From positions 12,462,001 through 12,526,000 of the forward strand of contig OX388318.1 in assembly GCA_947579605.1 (NCBI GenBank): 64,000 nucleotides of DNA, in the 5' to 3' direction. The DNA is from Athripsodes cinereus (Eukaryota; Arthropoda; Insecta; Trichoptera; Leptoceridae). Made by a program: the position numbers and the translations under genes. How positions within the stretch are numbered: the stretch's first letter is position 1; the number at the start of each line of letters is the position of its first letter. A model generated the notes under the pieces. It was not told the DNA's origin, did no database searches, and saw only the letters and a list, made by a program, of their open reading frames with translations. Of this stretch, positions 1-9,605 are shown piece after piece.

Positions 1-1237
1 AACTGATTTCCTCTGCTTCCGATACGGAACATTCTATCTATTATTAAAAATGCTTGTACAAAATGTAATGGAATAGGTTGATCTAACAGAATGATGCAAT
101 ATGAAATTATATAGCAATGAACAAAATAATGTACTAACCTGTTACGAATTAATTTAGATAATAGGTATATACTTTATGAAAATATTAAATTAGGGTTTTG
201 TTTAACACACGCTTACGTAATGAAGTGGCGCCGCACACATTACTAGGTAAAATAATTATAATTAATTGAAGTTAAGTTTTTCCTAGTATCGTAGGTATGT
301 TAGTTTTTCATTTTAGTTATGATGAAAAGTTCCTACACACCCTCCCTTAGAGAAAATTTATTAGTTTATGGAAAACTAATAGACATCGCGTAAAGTTAAA
401 TTTAAGTACTTTTCGAGTCAAACTTGATCGTCGATTCACTGTTCTTATGACTAAAATACCGCTTAGATTAGTAGTCCCCAACCCCCGGTATCGGGACGCC
501 TAAAGAACACTAATTTTTTTCCAATTTTTATTGTGGTGTATTTTTTTCACTTTATATTTAAATCTCTTAATTCTTTGGTGTAACCATATCTTATTTTAAA
601 GTCATATTTAAATATTATTAAATCGAAACAATATAAATTTAATTCAAATTATTGAAATTAATAAAATAACAAATAAACAATATAAGCCTCGCTCTCAGCG
701 GGTCGTAGTGAAATTCTCATGTACCATCCGGTCCACGACGATTAAAAAGTTGGACTGGCTTAGATCATTAATTAGATATTATTTGAGTTTTTCACACTTA
801 ATACCATGATGAGTTTATTCTCAGATACTCAATGTGAATATGCATGTTCGAAAGCTTATGGACTTATTGTAGAAAGTAATTTCTCAAATAGTAATCAGAA
901 AAACAACCTCGGACGGTTCTCTTGAAAATTCCATTTTACAACTTTCCGGAAAATTAAATGCTCCTCAATAGTAAAGATTTATAAATTTTCAATTTATAAT
1001 TGATATTATATTGAATAATGTATATTATATTAAAGACGGCCTTAATTTCATTGCATACAGAATACCACTGACTATCCTATTTGTGGAAGATGCCGTGATG
1101 ATATAGATAGAAATACAATCTAGAATTAAATTTCAAAAACTCAATAAATTTTAATGTGGTGTTTGCATATTAAAATAAAATCAACTTAAATAATGTAAAT
1201 AATATTGATGAGTGGAAACATGCCTCCTCTTCTCTGA
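1..1237. other. AT-rich interval, no gene seen
   Basis: I see no open frame with coding character and no recognisable repeat. Slightly GC-richer patches at about 470-500 and 680-745 could be old repeat debris, but I cannot place them in a family. Confidence 0.5.
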
Positions 1238-1335
1238 GGGATTTGGGCTATTAATAAATAAATAAATATTTATTGGCAAAAATATATACGTCTTCCAGTC
1301 AACCCTAACACAAAAAATAATGAAGAAAAGTGTAT
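1238..1335 (-). mobile_element. LINE 3' tail remnant
   Basis: Read on the minus strand, this stretch ends in an AATAAATAAATA-type simple repeat preceded by a short unique stretch. That is the usual ending of Jockey/CR1-type LINE 3' UTRs. No coding part is visible, so the family assignment is by tail type only. From 1336 to about 2085 I see nothing else of note. Confidence 0.3.
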
Positions 1336-2084
1336 ACCTACTCAACTCATCAATAATAATAATAAAAATAAAAATTCAGAAACCAAAAGTGAAAAAGTTT
1401 TGAATTGATGAATAAATTATATACCTCTATATAAATAAATATACATGAAAATTAAAACAATAATTTAAAAAAATTAAGCAAGTGACACATGAGCATTTGA
1501 TACTACATATAATCAAGGGTTTTTTTTGTAAAAACTTAATGTAATGGAAAAGCAACTCAATATAATTATATATTACCTACTCGTTTTTATGCAGCAGGTT
1601 TTCTATATAAATTTATTATAGCCTAAAATAAAAATAACGATGTTCCATAACCCATTAAACTAATTTCCGTCATTTCAAAGTACTTTGGAAGCTACTATCA
1701 ACTTATTTCTACTTACAAAATAATGAAACTTCATAATATACATAGACATTGTACTTTGTAATACTCGTAGTAGCTAGCTAGTAATAGGCAGGACAACAAT
1801 ATGTATGAAGAATTGAAGGAATAAAAAATGAAGCGAACGTATTAAATTAATAGCTGCTTTCAATACAATGAATGAGATACACAGTATGGTAGGTGTGTTT
1901 GTGTGTAAATATGTTATACGCCCTACGCTAATATTATTTGAGTCTGTTTGTTAATAAATATATTTAGCTGAACTCATGTCTTTTAAAGACTGTTTCATCA
2001 AGCATATAACAATGAAACCAATGCGTTAAATGAAAGCTTGCATTCTTTATATATATATATGGACAATTTGTAAAGCACCGTTTA

Positions 2085-2225
2085 CTCATAACATGACCTC
2101 AAGGGCGCCGTATACCGCATCCATCACCGCAGGGTCCCAGCAAAAAGGTGCGTCTTCAGCCCTCTTTTAAAGCTCTCTCCATTCATCTCTCACAGACACA
2201 GAGGCAGCTTGTTCCAACATCTTTG
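2085..2225 (-). pseudogene. Non-LTR retrotransposon ORF2 C-terminal fragment
   Basis: Minus-strand translation gives CWNKLPLCL, a stop, then a run containing ESFKRGLKTHLFAGTL. The pattern WN-LP followed by SFK-LKTHLF is the conserved extreme C-terminus of many animal LINE reverse transcriptase ORFs (Jockey/CR1/I-like). An in-frame stop between the two halves shows decay. It is 5'-truncated, as LINE insertions usually are. A related tail with VPWNRLPVPLR and LKTVLF occurs at 30.4 kb. Confidence 0.5.
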
Positions 2226-2499
2226 AGGTTATGCTGAATATAAAAATTATATGAAACATATTATAAAGGCCATGTAAACAAATTCATGCAACCTCCCCTA
2301 TTGTCCCCTTCACCTGCTCACTCCATTTCATTGGTGCGCGTCCCCTAGTTCTATTGCGAAGAGCGGAGGATCATAGTCTCTGGAAGCATTTTGTCCACAC
2401 CTATACAAATGATGGTCACGATCCTCAGCACCGAGGGAGCGACAACAAGGAAGAAGAAGAAATATTCAACATTTTGCAAACCAATCGTAGATGTGTGAA

Positions 2500-2665
2500 A
2501 ACTACGTGGCAGAGAAATCTAAGAAATGGTAAGACAATATTGTCATTCGTGTATGAGAATGTATGAGTATGGAGTAATAAGCGAAAGAATTGGGATAGAT
2601 TTTCATACATGGCGTTCCGTCCTCTCTGCTAACCCCAGTCAGGATACGGACTGAGGATATAGTAT
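2500..2665 (+). mobile_element. RTE-like family 2, 3'-end fragment
   Basis: Reading forward, the last part translates as WRSVLSANPSQDTD, matching the terminal WRSVPSAYPTWDTA of the better copy at 62.3 kb. Nucleotides resembling the family 3' end (GCTAACCCCAG, then a GGATATAG-type tail) follow. The upstream part is frameshifted relative to the 62-kb copy. It is a strongly 5'-truncated, decayed insertion. A lysine/glutamate-rich open frame just upstream (2354-2480, containing DGHDPQHRGSDNKEEEE) may be the end of another LINE. Confidence 0.55.
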
Positions 2666-3104
2666 TTTCAAAATGTTTTAAGAATGTTTAAATAACCAAA
2701 ACATGCTTATTTGACAAAAAAATTAATTAATGTGTCATCGGTGTACCTACCATTTTTTAATAATTTTCATAAATCGTCTATTTCACCACTTTCCAGAAAG
2801 GCCGCTTACGAAACTCTCACAGTCTTTGTATCAATTTGTTACTAACGTGTTTCCTTAACGAAGCCGAGTTTAATTAAAACCAGTATTAATACTATGTTAG
2901 CTGGTGGTCGTGGCTTGGTCTTACTCATCATAATATATATAGGTTCTGTGGGGAGGCTAATGAATACTAAGACTTAGATGCACGCAATGTGTTGCTGATG
3001 TTATTATGAAAATAATACCCAACCAAGTAGTACCTAGTCTTCTCTTTATACCTATAATATGTCACTAACGTTGTTTAATATATTATAACGATGAATCTGA
3101 ATTT
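2666..3104. other. AT-rich interval, nothing recognised
   Basis: There are no coding-like frames, TIRs or repeat-family matches that I can see here. Confidence 0.4.
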
Positions 3105-3240
3105 TCGTAATAGACCACTATATAATGAGAGTGACTATGATGATGATGCTTCTGGAGAATTTTATTTTGACGCCGTTTAACAGTCCCTAGACCGTCTCAA
3201 GGGCGCCAGTGAAGAGTTTAGTTTTTAATTTGCTTCTGAA
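3105..3240 (-). mobile_element. LINE 3'-end fragment, copy of the 30.4-kb element
   Basis: The run GACGCCGTTTAACAGTCCCT followed by CGTCTCAAGGGCGCC is nearly identical to 30400-30440. In both places it is followed by the complement of a decayed LINE C-terminus (AATTTGCTTCTGAAGCTG). The similarity is over about 120 bp. This copy is shorter and carries less of the reading frame. Beyond it (3241-3690) I see nothing identifiable. Confidence 0.55.
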
Positions 3241-3694
3241 GCTGGTGACTATAGTTTAAAAAACAAACTGACAAAAGCGTTTAAAGATTTTGTACTGAAT
3301 GGCGAGTGATTCTGGAAGCAGCGGTTAAAAGGAATTCTTTGAGGAAAAACTTGTGAACCCTTGAGTCAGCTAGAACAAAAAATTAAAAATGAACCTTCCT
3401 TTGTAAATCATAAGTAAATTCGTCTTCTTATTTTACCCCTTTGCACTGTCCTCGGGAACATAATCTCAAAGCTTAGAAACGAGCATCTTCCGTTCATAAC
3501 GAAATTAAAATAAATAAATGTTCTCTTCTACGTTGCTGTGGAATCCCTTACGATTTGTGAACTCTGAAGAGTGAGGAAGTGTTCAAGGCGAGGTAAACTC
3601 TGTTGTTCAGGAGGTGTTATGATTCTTGAATGGGCCCTTGGGGTGGTTTTTCCACAAAACGGCGCATCTTAAAAAAGTTGTATATTTATTATTA

Positions 3695-3935
3695 TTATTA
3701 CTATCTATATGTTATATTGTCAAAAGGTACGTCTTTTAAGAACGTTGTCCATCTCATTTAGTCTGAGGACATGAGATTGACCTTGTCCTAAAAGACGAAA
3801 GACGTCTCTCTCGACAATAAAACATATAGTAAAAGAGATAATTTGTTTTTTTTTTTTAATTTTGTTATGCAATTCTACAACTTAAACACCGACATAGTGA
3901 ATCTACAGTTCTGAGTTTTTCTACGTGAATTGTTT
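3695..3935 (+). mobile_element. Penelope-like foldback repeat, GACGTC family
   Basis: Arms CTATATGTTATATTGTC and GACAATAAAACATATAG form an imperfect foldback. Inside lies a hammerhead-like layout on the plus strand: GAGA (stem I), TTGACCT in place of the CTGANGA core, a GTC/GAC stem II, GAAA, the palindrome GACGTC as stem III, then T, C and TCTC, which pairs with GAGA. The right side ends in AACACCGACATAGTGAAT, the family end also seen at 13.9, 58.9 and 62.1 kb. The altered core suggests a decayed or variant ribozyme. Confidence 0.5.
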
Positions 3936-4829
3936 CACCTCCTTTCATGACATTCTGAATACTCTTACATCCACATCACAGGAACGATATGTTGTTCAGC
4001 AGCATATTATACAAAGTAAAAACCATTACGTTCCAACAATAATTATTAGTATTATTGAATAATCGGGGACTCCCTATCTATATGAGTTAAACAAAATCAT
4101 AAATTCATATAATTATTTAAAATTCAACTATAAATTTTATGAACTAAATTATTAGACAAAACAGAAATAACTACCGGGTGACCATAATGAAAGGCAGATA
4201 GCTTCGAGGAAGCACATATTGTATTTAGCCTGAGGACATTTTTAATGTAAATTTCCCCTACAGATTGATAAGGTAATTTAATTGAAGCTACATGCATAGT
4301 TCGTATGTAGTTTTAAAATAAAAAAAACATTTAAAAATAATGTGTTTTTTAATATTCTCAAAGCTTATAGAATATTCCGTGATGGTATATAGTAAATAAT
4401 TTAAAATAGCTGTAAATGAATTTAATTTATGGATTATAATTTTTATTCATTAGCTACCAATTTGTGCTTTGATTTTGACAATTTATATAAAATATAACAT
4501 ATGAGGTGTTTATGTAAACATTTATATACAATATGCAAAAGTTTAAATGTGTAGTGTCTCTCATTGTTTTGAGTATATTTAATTGAATAATTTCATTTCA
4601 TTTTTCATTCTTTACTGTACATTGAGTGCTAACATTTTTTCAACAACAAAAAAATTGCATTACTAGCAATCGATATACATACATACATAGGTACAAAAGG
4701 CGAGTTAATAGCAAAAGTGCGATCTTCTCCAACTAAACCAAATATTATATACCTACCTATGCATTTGTTATTTTATAAATAGGTACCTACTATATTTACT
4801 CGTATTATTTTGTTCACAAAACTTCCGAT
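3936..4829. other. AT-rich interval, nothing recognised
   Basis: No coding-like frame or recognisable repeat is seen. Short runs of CTACCTA and ATACATACATA occur. Confidence 0.4.
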
Positions 4830-4990
4830 GACATGAAAGTTCATCTTTCAAAACACACTCTTCCAATGATAACAACATCAGAATGCTAGGTCGTGGGAAG
4901 ATGTGACTCAATTAGCGCAAAGACGTTCTGTGGAGACTTGGCTGATTTCTGCCCTGTACTTCTTTAGGAGCGTAATAGGGCGATTGGATT
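4830..4990. repeat. Dispersed repeat shared with 6705-6870
   Basis: The stretch containing GATGTGACTCAATTAG and TTGGCTGATTTCTGCCCTG aligns with 6765-6835 (GATGACTCGATTAATGAG and GTGGCTGGTTTCTGTCCTT). Similarity is about 65-70 percent by eye over roughly 130 bp, in the same orientation. The short minus-strand frames in each copy are not conserved in sequence, so I do not call them genes. The parent family is unknown. Confidence 0.45.
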
Positions 4991-5188
4991 ACAAACATTA
5001 TTATTTGATTGTGATAAATACAAATTTGTATAAAATTTCGTGATATTTTCAGTACATATCGAGGAAGCACCATATAAAAATAAACTTCAGGATGTAGCGC
5101 CGGTAATAAACACAACACGTGTCTGGACAGTCAGAAATACGTATTTATTTATTATGATTTAATAAAAATATGAAATAAAACATACCTA

Positions 5189-6377
5189 GGGTCATTGCAC
5201 CAGTGTTTGTACACAATAAGAAATTTGTCACAATTTCGCTTCATATTTCCTATGTTTTTTTAGAAAATGGTTACTTTTTCTTGAATTTAAGTAGCTGGTT
5301 ATCCTATAAATATGATAACCTACCTATATTTATCAAATGTATCACAACACATTTTAAATATTTTTTTAATTAATTGAGTTGGTGATATCTAGTGTTTGTC
5401 ACAATTTCACCAGTTATTGACACATAAAACTCCAGTGTTTGACACATAGAAAAAATAATATTTCATAGTAGTAAAGTAAATAAATAAACTGAGACTGTTT
5501 AAAATGTTTATTAGAAATAGAAACAAACATATTTAGGTACTTTATAATATTATTGAAAAGTATATAGGTACCTAACTACACTTAAATAAAAAAAAATTGC
5601 TGACTTTATGGTCAAATCTCATTTGAAAAGACAAAAGTCAAATATAAATTAATGTGCTTCTGAATACTTCGTATCTCCTGGATGCTTGCATTGGAGACAT
5701 GCCGTTTTTGACAGTATCTACTACACTCTTCATATTCTCTTTATCCCAAAGGAATTTGGGTTTTTTGTTTGGAGCCATGTGTCACAAACACATAAATTTA
5801 CCACTATTTATCACAAAATGTTTAAATTCATAACTTGAGTTTCAAATGCCTTCCCTCACTGATGATGTTAATAGAAAAAATAAATAAATAAAAATATTTG
5901 GTAGTAGTGGCAAACACTGGATTTCTTCTAAACCCCAGTAATTGACACTTTGTCAAAGACTGGGGAATTAGTATTAAATACGACTCCAGTGATTGACACT
6001 GCTAATAAAGCACTCAAAATTACTAAATTCAAGAAATATGGCAATCAACACATTATTCAAAACAATAATGACTATGATAAATACTAATCAACCAAAAAAA
6101 GAACATCTTGAAAAAGATGTATGTAGATTATAATACCCTTGTCCTTATCTGGATTTATAAGAAATTAGAAAAAACATGCCTTGTGTTAGAATTTTTTTTT
6201 TTGCAGCAGCATGCGTAATAACAGCCACCACTAATGACATCACATGGGATACTAAAATGAACACGGATGACAAAAAGCATACTAGCACTAAAAATGTGTG
6301 CATGTATGACTATCTGGAGTCAGTTAAAGACAGAATGTCAAACACTGGTTCAGTGTCAAACACTGGTGCAATGACCC
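5189..6377 (-). mobile_element. Pogo-like Tc1/mariner DNA transposon remnant
   Basis: The element begins GGGTCATTGCACCAGTG and ends with the exact inverse, CACTGGTGCAATGACCC. It is flanked on both sides by TA (5187-5188 and 6378-6379), the target duplication of the Tc1/mariner superfamily. The word CCAGTGTTTGACACA and variants recur inside near both ends, as subterminal repeats. At 5638-5778 the minus strand encodes a pipsqueak-type helix-turn-helix, the DNA-binding domain of pogo-class transposases. The DDE catalytic core is not visible, so this is a deleted, non-autonomous copy. Confidence 0.75.
5638..5778 (-). pseudogene. Transposase N-terminus with pipsqueak HTH (pogo-like)
   Basis: A 46-residue minus-strand frame starts MAPNKKPKFLWDKENMK and continues with VKNGMSPMQASRRYEV and STL. 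The spacing W-(5)-MK-V-V-NG-S-QAS-RYEV-STL matches the HTH_psq fold used by pogo/Tigger transposases to bind their terminal repeats. A stop follows directly after the helix-turn-helix, where a functional transposase would continue for several hundred residues. It lies inside the TA-flanked element 5189-6377. Homology is recognised from motif pattern only. Confidence 0.7.
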
Positions 6378-6704
6378 TACATAGGGAAAGTCAAAGCCTA
6401 CGTCCTACTAGTCACCAGCGCACGTACATATATATGAATCAACGAACCCTATTTCATAATAATATTTATAATAATTTATTTATTTACTTGTTATAATATA
6501 TTATATACGGCTTATGCCTTTTATACATTGCGACAATATATTACATTACGCTATATTATATCACACTACACCATATTTTATTATTTTCATCCTCATTATA
6601 ATAATTATGTAGCATAGTATAATACATTAAATTTATATTTCGTAATACAGTAGTCAAAAAGAGTGCTGTCCTTTCCCCAACAAGTATTTCGACTGTCTAA
6701 AAGA
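6378..6704. other. Low-complexity AT-rich interval
   Basis: ATATTATA-type low-complexity DNA. A forward open frame running 6176-6496 crosses the right end of the pogo-like element and is judged fortuitous. Confidence 0.5.
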
Positions 6705-6875
6705 TCCTCATTCACAACACACCATTCCAATAAATATATGATCATTCATCAATGTTATGGAGAGAGATGACTCGATTAATGAGTCACTCTGACTGCTGAA
6801 AGTGGCTGGTTTCTGTCCTTTGCTCCCGAAATGAGCGATTAAGAACGAAAATGAGCGTTTAAGGATGGATTGATT
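6705..6875. repeat. Dispersed repeat, second copy of the 4.83-kb repeat
   Basis: This is the more GC-rich copy of the repeat described at 4830-4990. Its minus strand holds a 64-codon open frame (contains GSKGQKPATFSSQSD) that is not preserved in the other copy, so it probably is not a gene. From 6876 to about 7880 I see nothing recognisable. Confidence 0.4.
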
Positions 6876-7884
6876 CACCTGCGTGCACACTTGGAATGAC
6901 ACAATAAACTATCGACCTTCTGATAAAAGAGTGTCCCACATACGCATTCCAGGAGATCTAGTGGATGCGGAATTCGGAGGTCAAGTTGTGAGCCGTGTAT
7001 TTATATGATTTACCAATGAGTGTGCAACACTCACAAAGAAAAGAATGTTACCAAACTCCATGATAAGTAGACTCAATGCCTTACACCGAAACTTTGAAGT
7101 CTACGAGGGGTAACCAAGTACATAGAGGTCTCGAGCATCAAATGAAAAATAAACAACAACGTATTTTTGTTAATTTACACAATAAGCAATATTTAGTTTT
7201 TTTTATTATCATAATATGGTGAACTGTGAAAAATGACATTTAGCCCTCCCAAATTATTGGATAAAAAACAGTATCTACTCTTTTTTTTGTAGTCCATTTC
7301 ATATTTCAAAACAACAACAAAAATAGAGTACAGTGAGTAATATTATTAAATACCATAAATTCACTTTTTGTCGCCCTTCCCATTCCTGCGGCTAGAAATT
7401 ATTATTGCTAGGATATCACGGTCATTATTACTGGTTAGGGTGGATATAGAAATAATATTATAGATACATACCTACATACGACTACATCCTATATCATACT
7501 CCCTAACTGGCATAGCCACATCCACATAGCTGCGATTGCATCGCGCATAAAGTAAATGATCCAAGTCTAATACGACCATCATATTGTGACATTGACGTTT
7601 CGATAAATAAAAAAGCAATAAACAATACTGACAATATGTATGATATAATGATACATAAACTGGTAGCAATGAGTAGAGGGGTTTGATATCTGTGTAGAAA
7701 TCATTTCACGAGATAAACGAATTATGTACAGCCGTCAAATCATATCTCAAATGCTTCATTCTGTAATAATGGAATGACCATCACGATTTTTTACAGCCCA
7801 ATGATCATCATTATTTACCCCGTTTTTGACCCCATAATGTTCTGTAAGAACCATCTAGATATTTATCTCTATACAATCAAGAAT

Positions 7885-7937
7885 CATTCCACAAGTGGGG
7901 TAACCAGCAATATGTAATAACCATGTAGGTTGCTGCC
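7885..7937 (-). mobile_element. SINE-B 3'-end fragment
   Basis: CCACAAGTGGGGTAACCAGC followed by ATGTAATAACCATGTAGG is the complement of the SINE-B 3' end (ACATGCAGCTG...GGCTACCCCACTTGTGG). Only the terminal 50 bp remain, directly next to a small foldback MITE. Confidence 0.55.
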
Positions 7938-7943
7938 GTTTTC

Positions 7944-8109
7944 CACGGTTACTTTTGAAGCGATCTAAATAAAATCTTAATCTTATCCATAATCATACGA
8001 TGTATGAAGGGACTATAGTGGAATTATGTTTGGTATGCACATTTCTGACTAGTCACTTCGCGCGTCGTAAGATTAAGATTGTATTTAGATTGTGTCAAGA
8101 GTAACCCTG
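7944..8109. mobile_element. Foldback MITE, CAGGGTTACTCTTGA family
   Basis: The left end reads CACGGTTACTTTTGAAG and the right end reads TCAAGAGTAACCCTG. These are imperfect inverted repeats that continue inward (ATCTAAATAAAATCTTAATC against GATTAAGATTGTATTTAGAT). A cleaner relative lies at 36832-37043. There is no coding capacity. I could not identify a TSD, so the superfamily is open. Confidence 0.65.
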
Positions 8110-8204
8110 CTGCACTTATAGAAGCTGTCGCGATGCTACAGATACTTAAATACTTTCTGACTGATTGTGATAAAACCTAAAAATGGTATTCTATTCATTC
8201 ATAC

Positions 8205-8365
8205 CTACACTGCATTTCTTATAAGTCGGGTAGCCAGAAGGCTAAATTTATGTAATAGACATCTCCGTGCCAATTAAAATAATAAATTATAAATGATTAT
8301 AAATAATAAATTATAAATAAATTATAAGACACTTGAAAACTTGCAGAAAAAAGTAGAAGACCTTT
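8205..8365 (-). mobile_element. SINE-B, decayed copy
   Basis: Matches the SINE-B complement in blocks: GGGTAGCCAG near 8230, CTCCGTGCCAATTAAAA near 8263 and ACACTTGAAAACTTGC with AGTAGAAGACC near 8330. A small AATAAATTATA expansion (8278-8325) replaces the middle of the element. The 63-codon forward frame at 8341 starts inside this repeat and is not regarded as a gene. Confidence 0.5.
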
Positions 8366-9563
8366 CATTTAGCAGGAATTCTGTGGAAAAAAAGTTATTC
8401 ATAATTTTCGTGAATACCAATTTACGTTTTGTGCATCATCATTTTGTGTATATCTTAAAGTTTGTAAAAGAACTCCTTAATAGATACAAAAACTTACACG
8501 TAAAGGTGAGTAGTACATATTGTTTCCCCTGATGTTTTCATTATTTTGTTCACATGTTTTATCACTAATCAATCATTTCCTTGCTCCTGTCAATAAAATA
8601 TTATCTTTATACTACAAATAATAATGTTATATCAAACAAAAAATGTATGTAACGTTCTTATATTATGGTTAACCCCTCTTGGCTTTCATCACAAGAAGGT
8701 AAGTCTAAAACTGTCAATATATATTATAACTCTAAGTAGGTGCCTACCTCTAGTATTGTTGATATAAAAAGGGAACGTTATGAAATGTTATATTATCTAC
8801 TCACGTAAACAGTAAAATTCATATGATATTATTATTATATGTACCTCCTTGTATTTTGTTGATATTTTCAATCATAAATAATTAATACTTTCATTGATAA
8901 GCCCTGTTTTTTTGCCGTAGTGATATAATATTTTGAAGTATTTTAATTGATTATGTTTCATCGTTGTAAGTTTACGCAATTATCTGTGTCACCAATCAAA
9001 AATAAGCTTTAAACTTTTTAGAATGTATTGTATTTTATAATAGCTAGATCACATTTTTTTTCATAAATGTTGTTGCCATAATTAGATTTATTTTTTTGAC
9101 TGGGAAAATCTGATTATTTTACAATTGATCATGAAAAAATAAGTGTAAAGAATGTTGACATAAGTTGATGAAACTATAAATTATTTATTTAATTATTTCA
9201 TTCTGTACTGTACATAGGTTATAATATAAATCATTCCAAAGTATCGTTAAGTAATCAATTCAATGCACAGAGGACGAGCTTAGCTTAATGATAAAACTAA
9301 TGTTTTATAACTTTACTTATATTCAATGTACAACAAAAAATAAGACATATTAGTACAAACTCACCATAAACGACACTGTATCAGATTCTTGAATATAAAG
9401 ACCTCCAATATTTTTTAAATAATAATTGTATTGAAAATAAAACAATGAATTACATATAGAAAACACAGATTTTTTATGTAAAGAGAAAGATAATTCGACA
9501 CGTTTGTTTAAACAAAAACTAAATACGAAACAATAGAATTTTTAAATTATCTACAAAAAATCA
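8366..9563. other. AT-rich interval, nothing recognised
   Basis: No coding-like frame, TIR or family repeat is seen before the RTE target site. ATAATATTATT-type low complexity dominates. Confidence 0.4.
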
Positions 9564-9579
9564 TATATAAATCGAAAGC
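9564..9579. repeat. TSD of the RTE insertion, 3' side
   Basis: TATATAAATCGAAAGC occurs here and again, without mismatch, at 12863-12878, immediately outside the other end of the LINE. A perfect 16-bp duplication is evidence of a recent target-primed insertion. Confidence 0.9.
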
Positions 9580-9605
9580 TCTCTCTCTCTCTCCCTGGGC
9601 AATTA

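Noticed and set aside
6176..6496. 106-codon forward frame
   Set aside because: It crosses the right TIR of the pogo-like element and runs into ATATTATA low complexity; no coding character.
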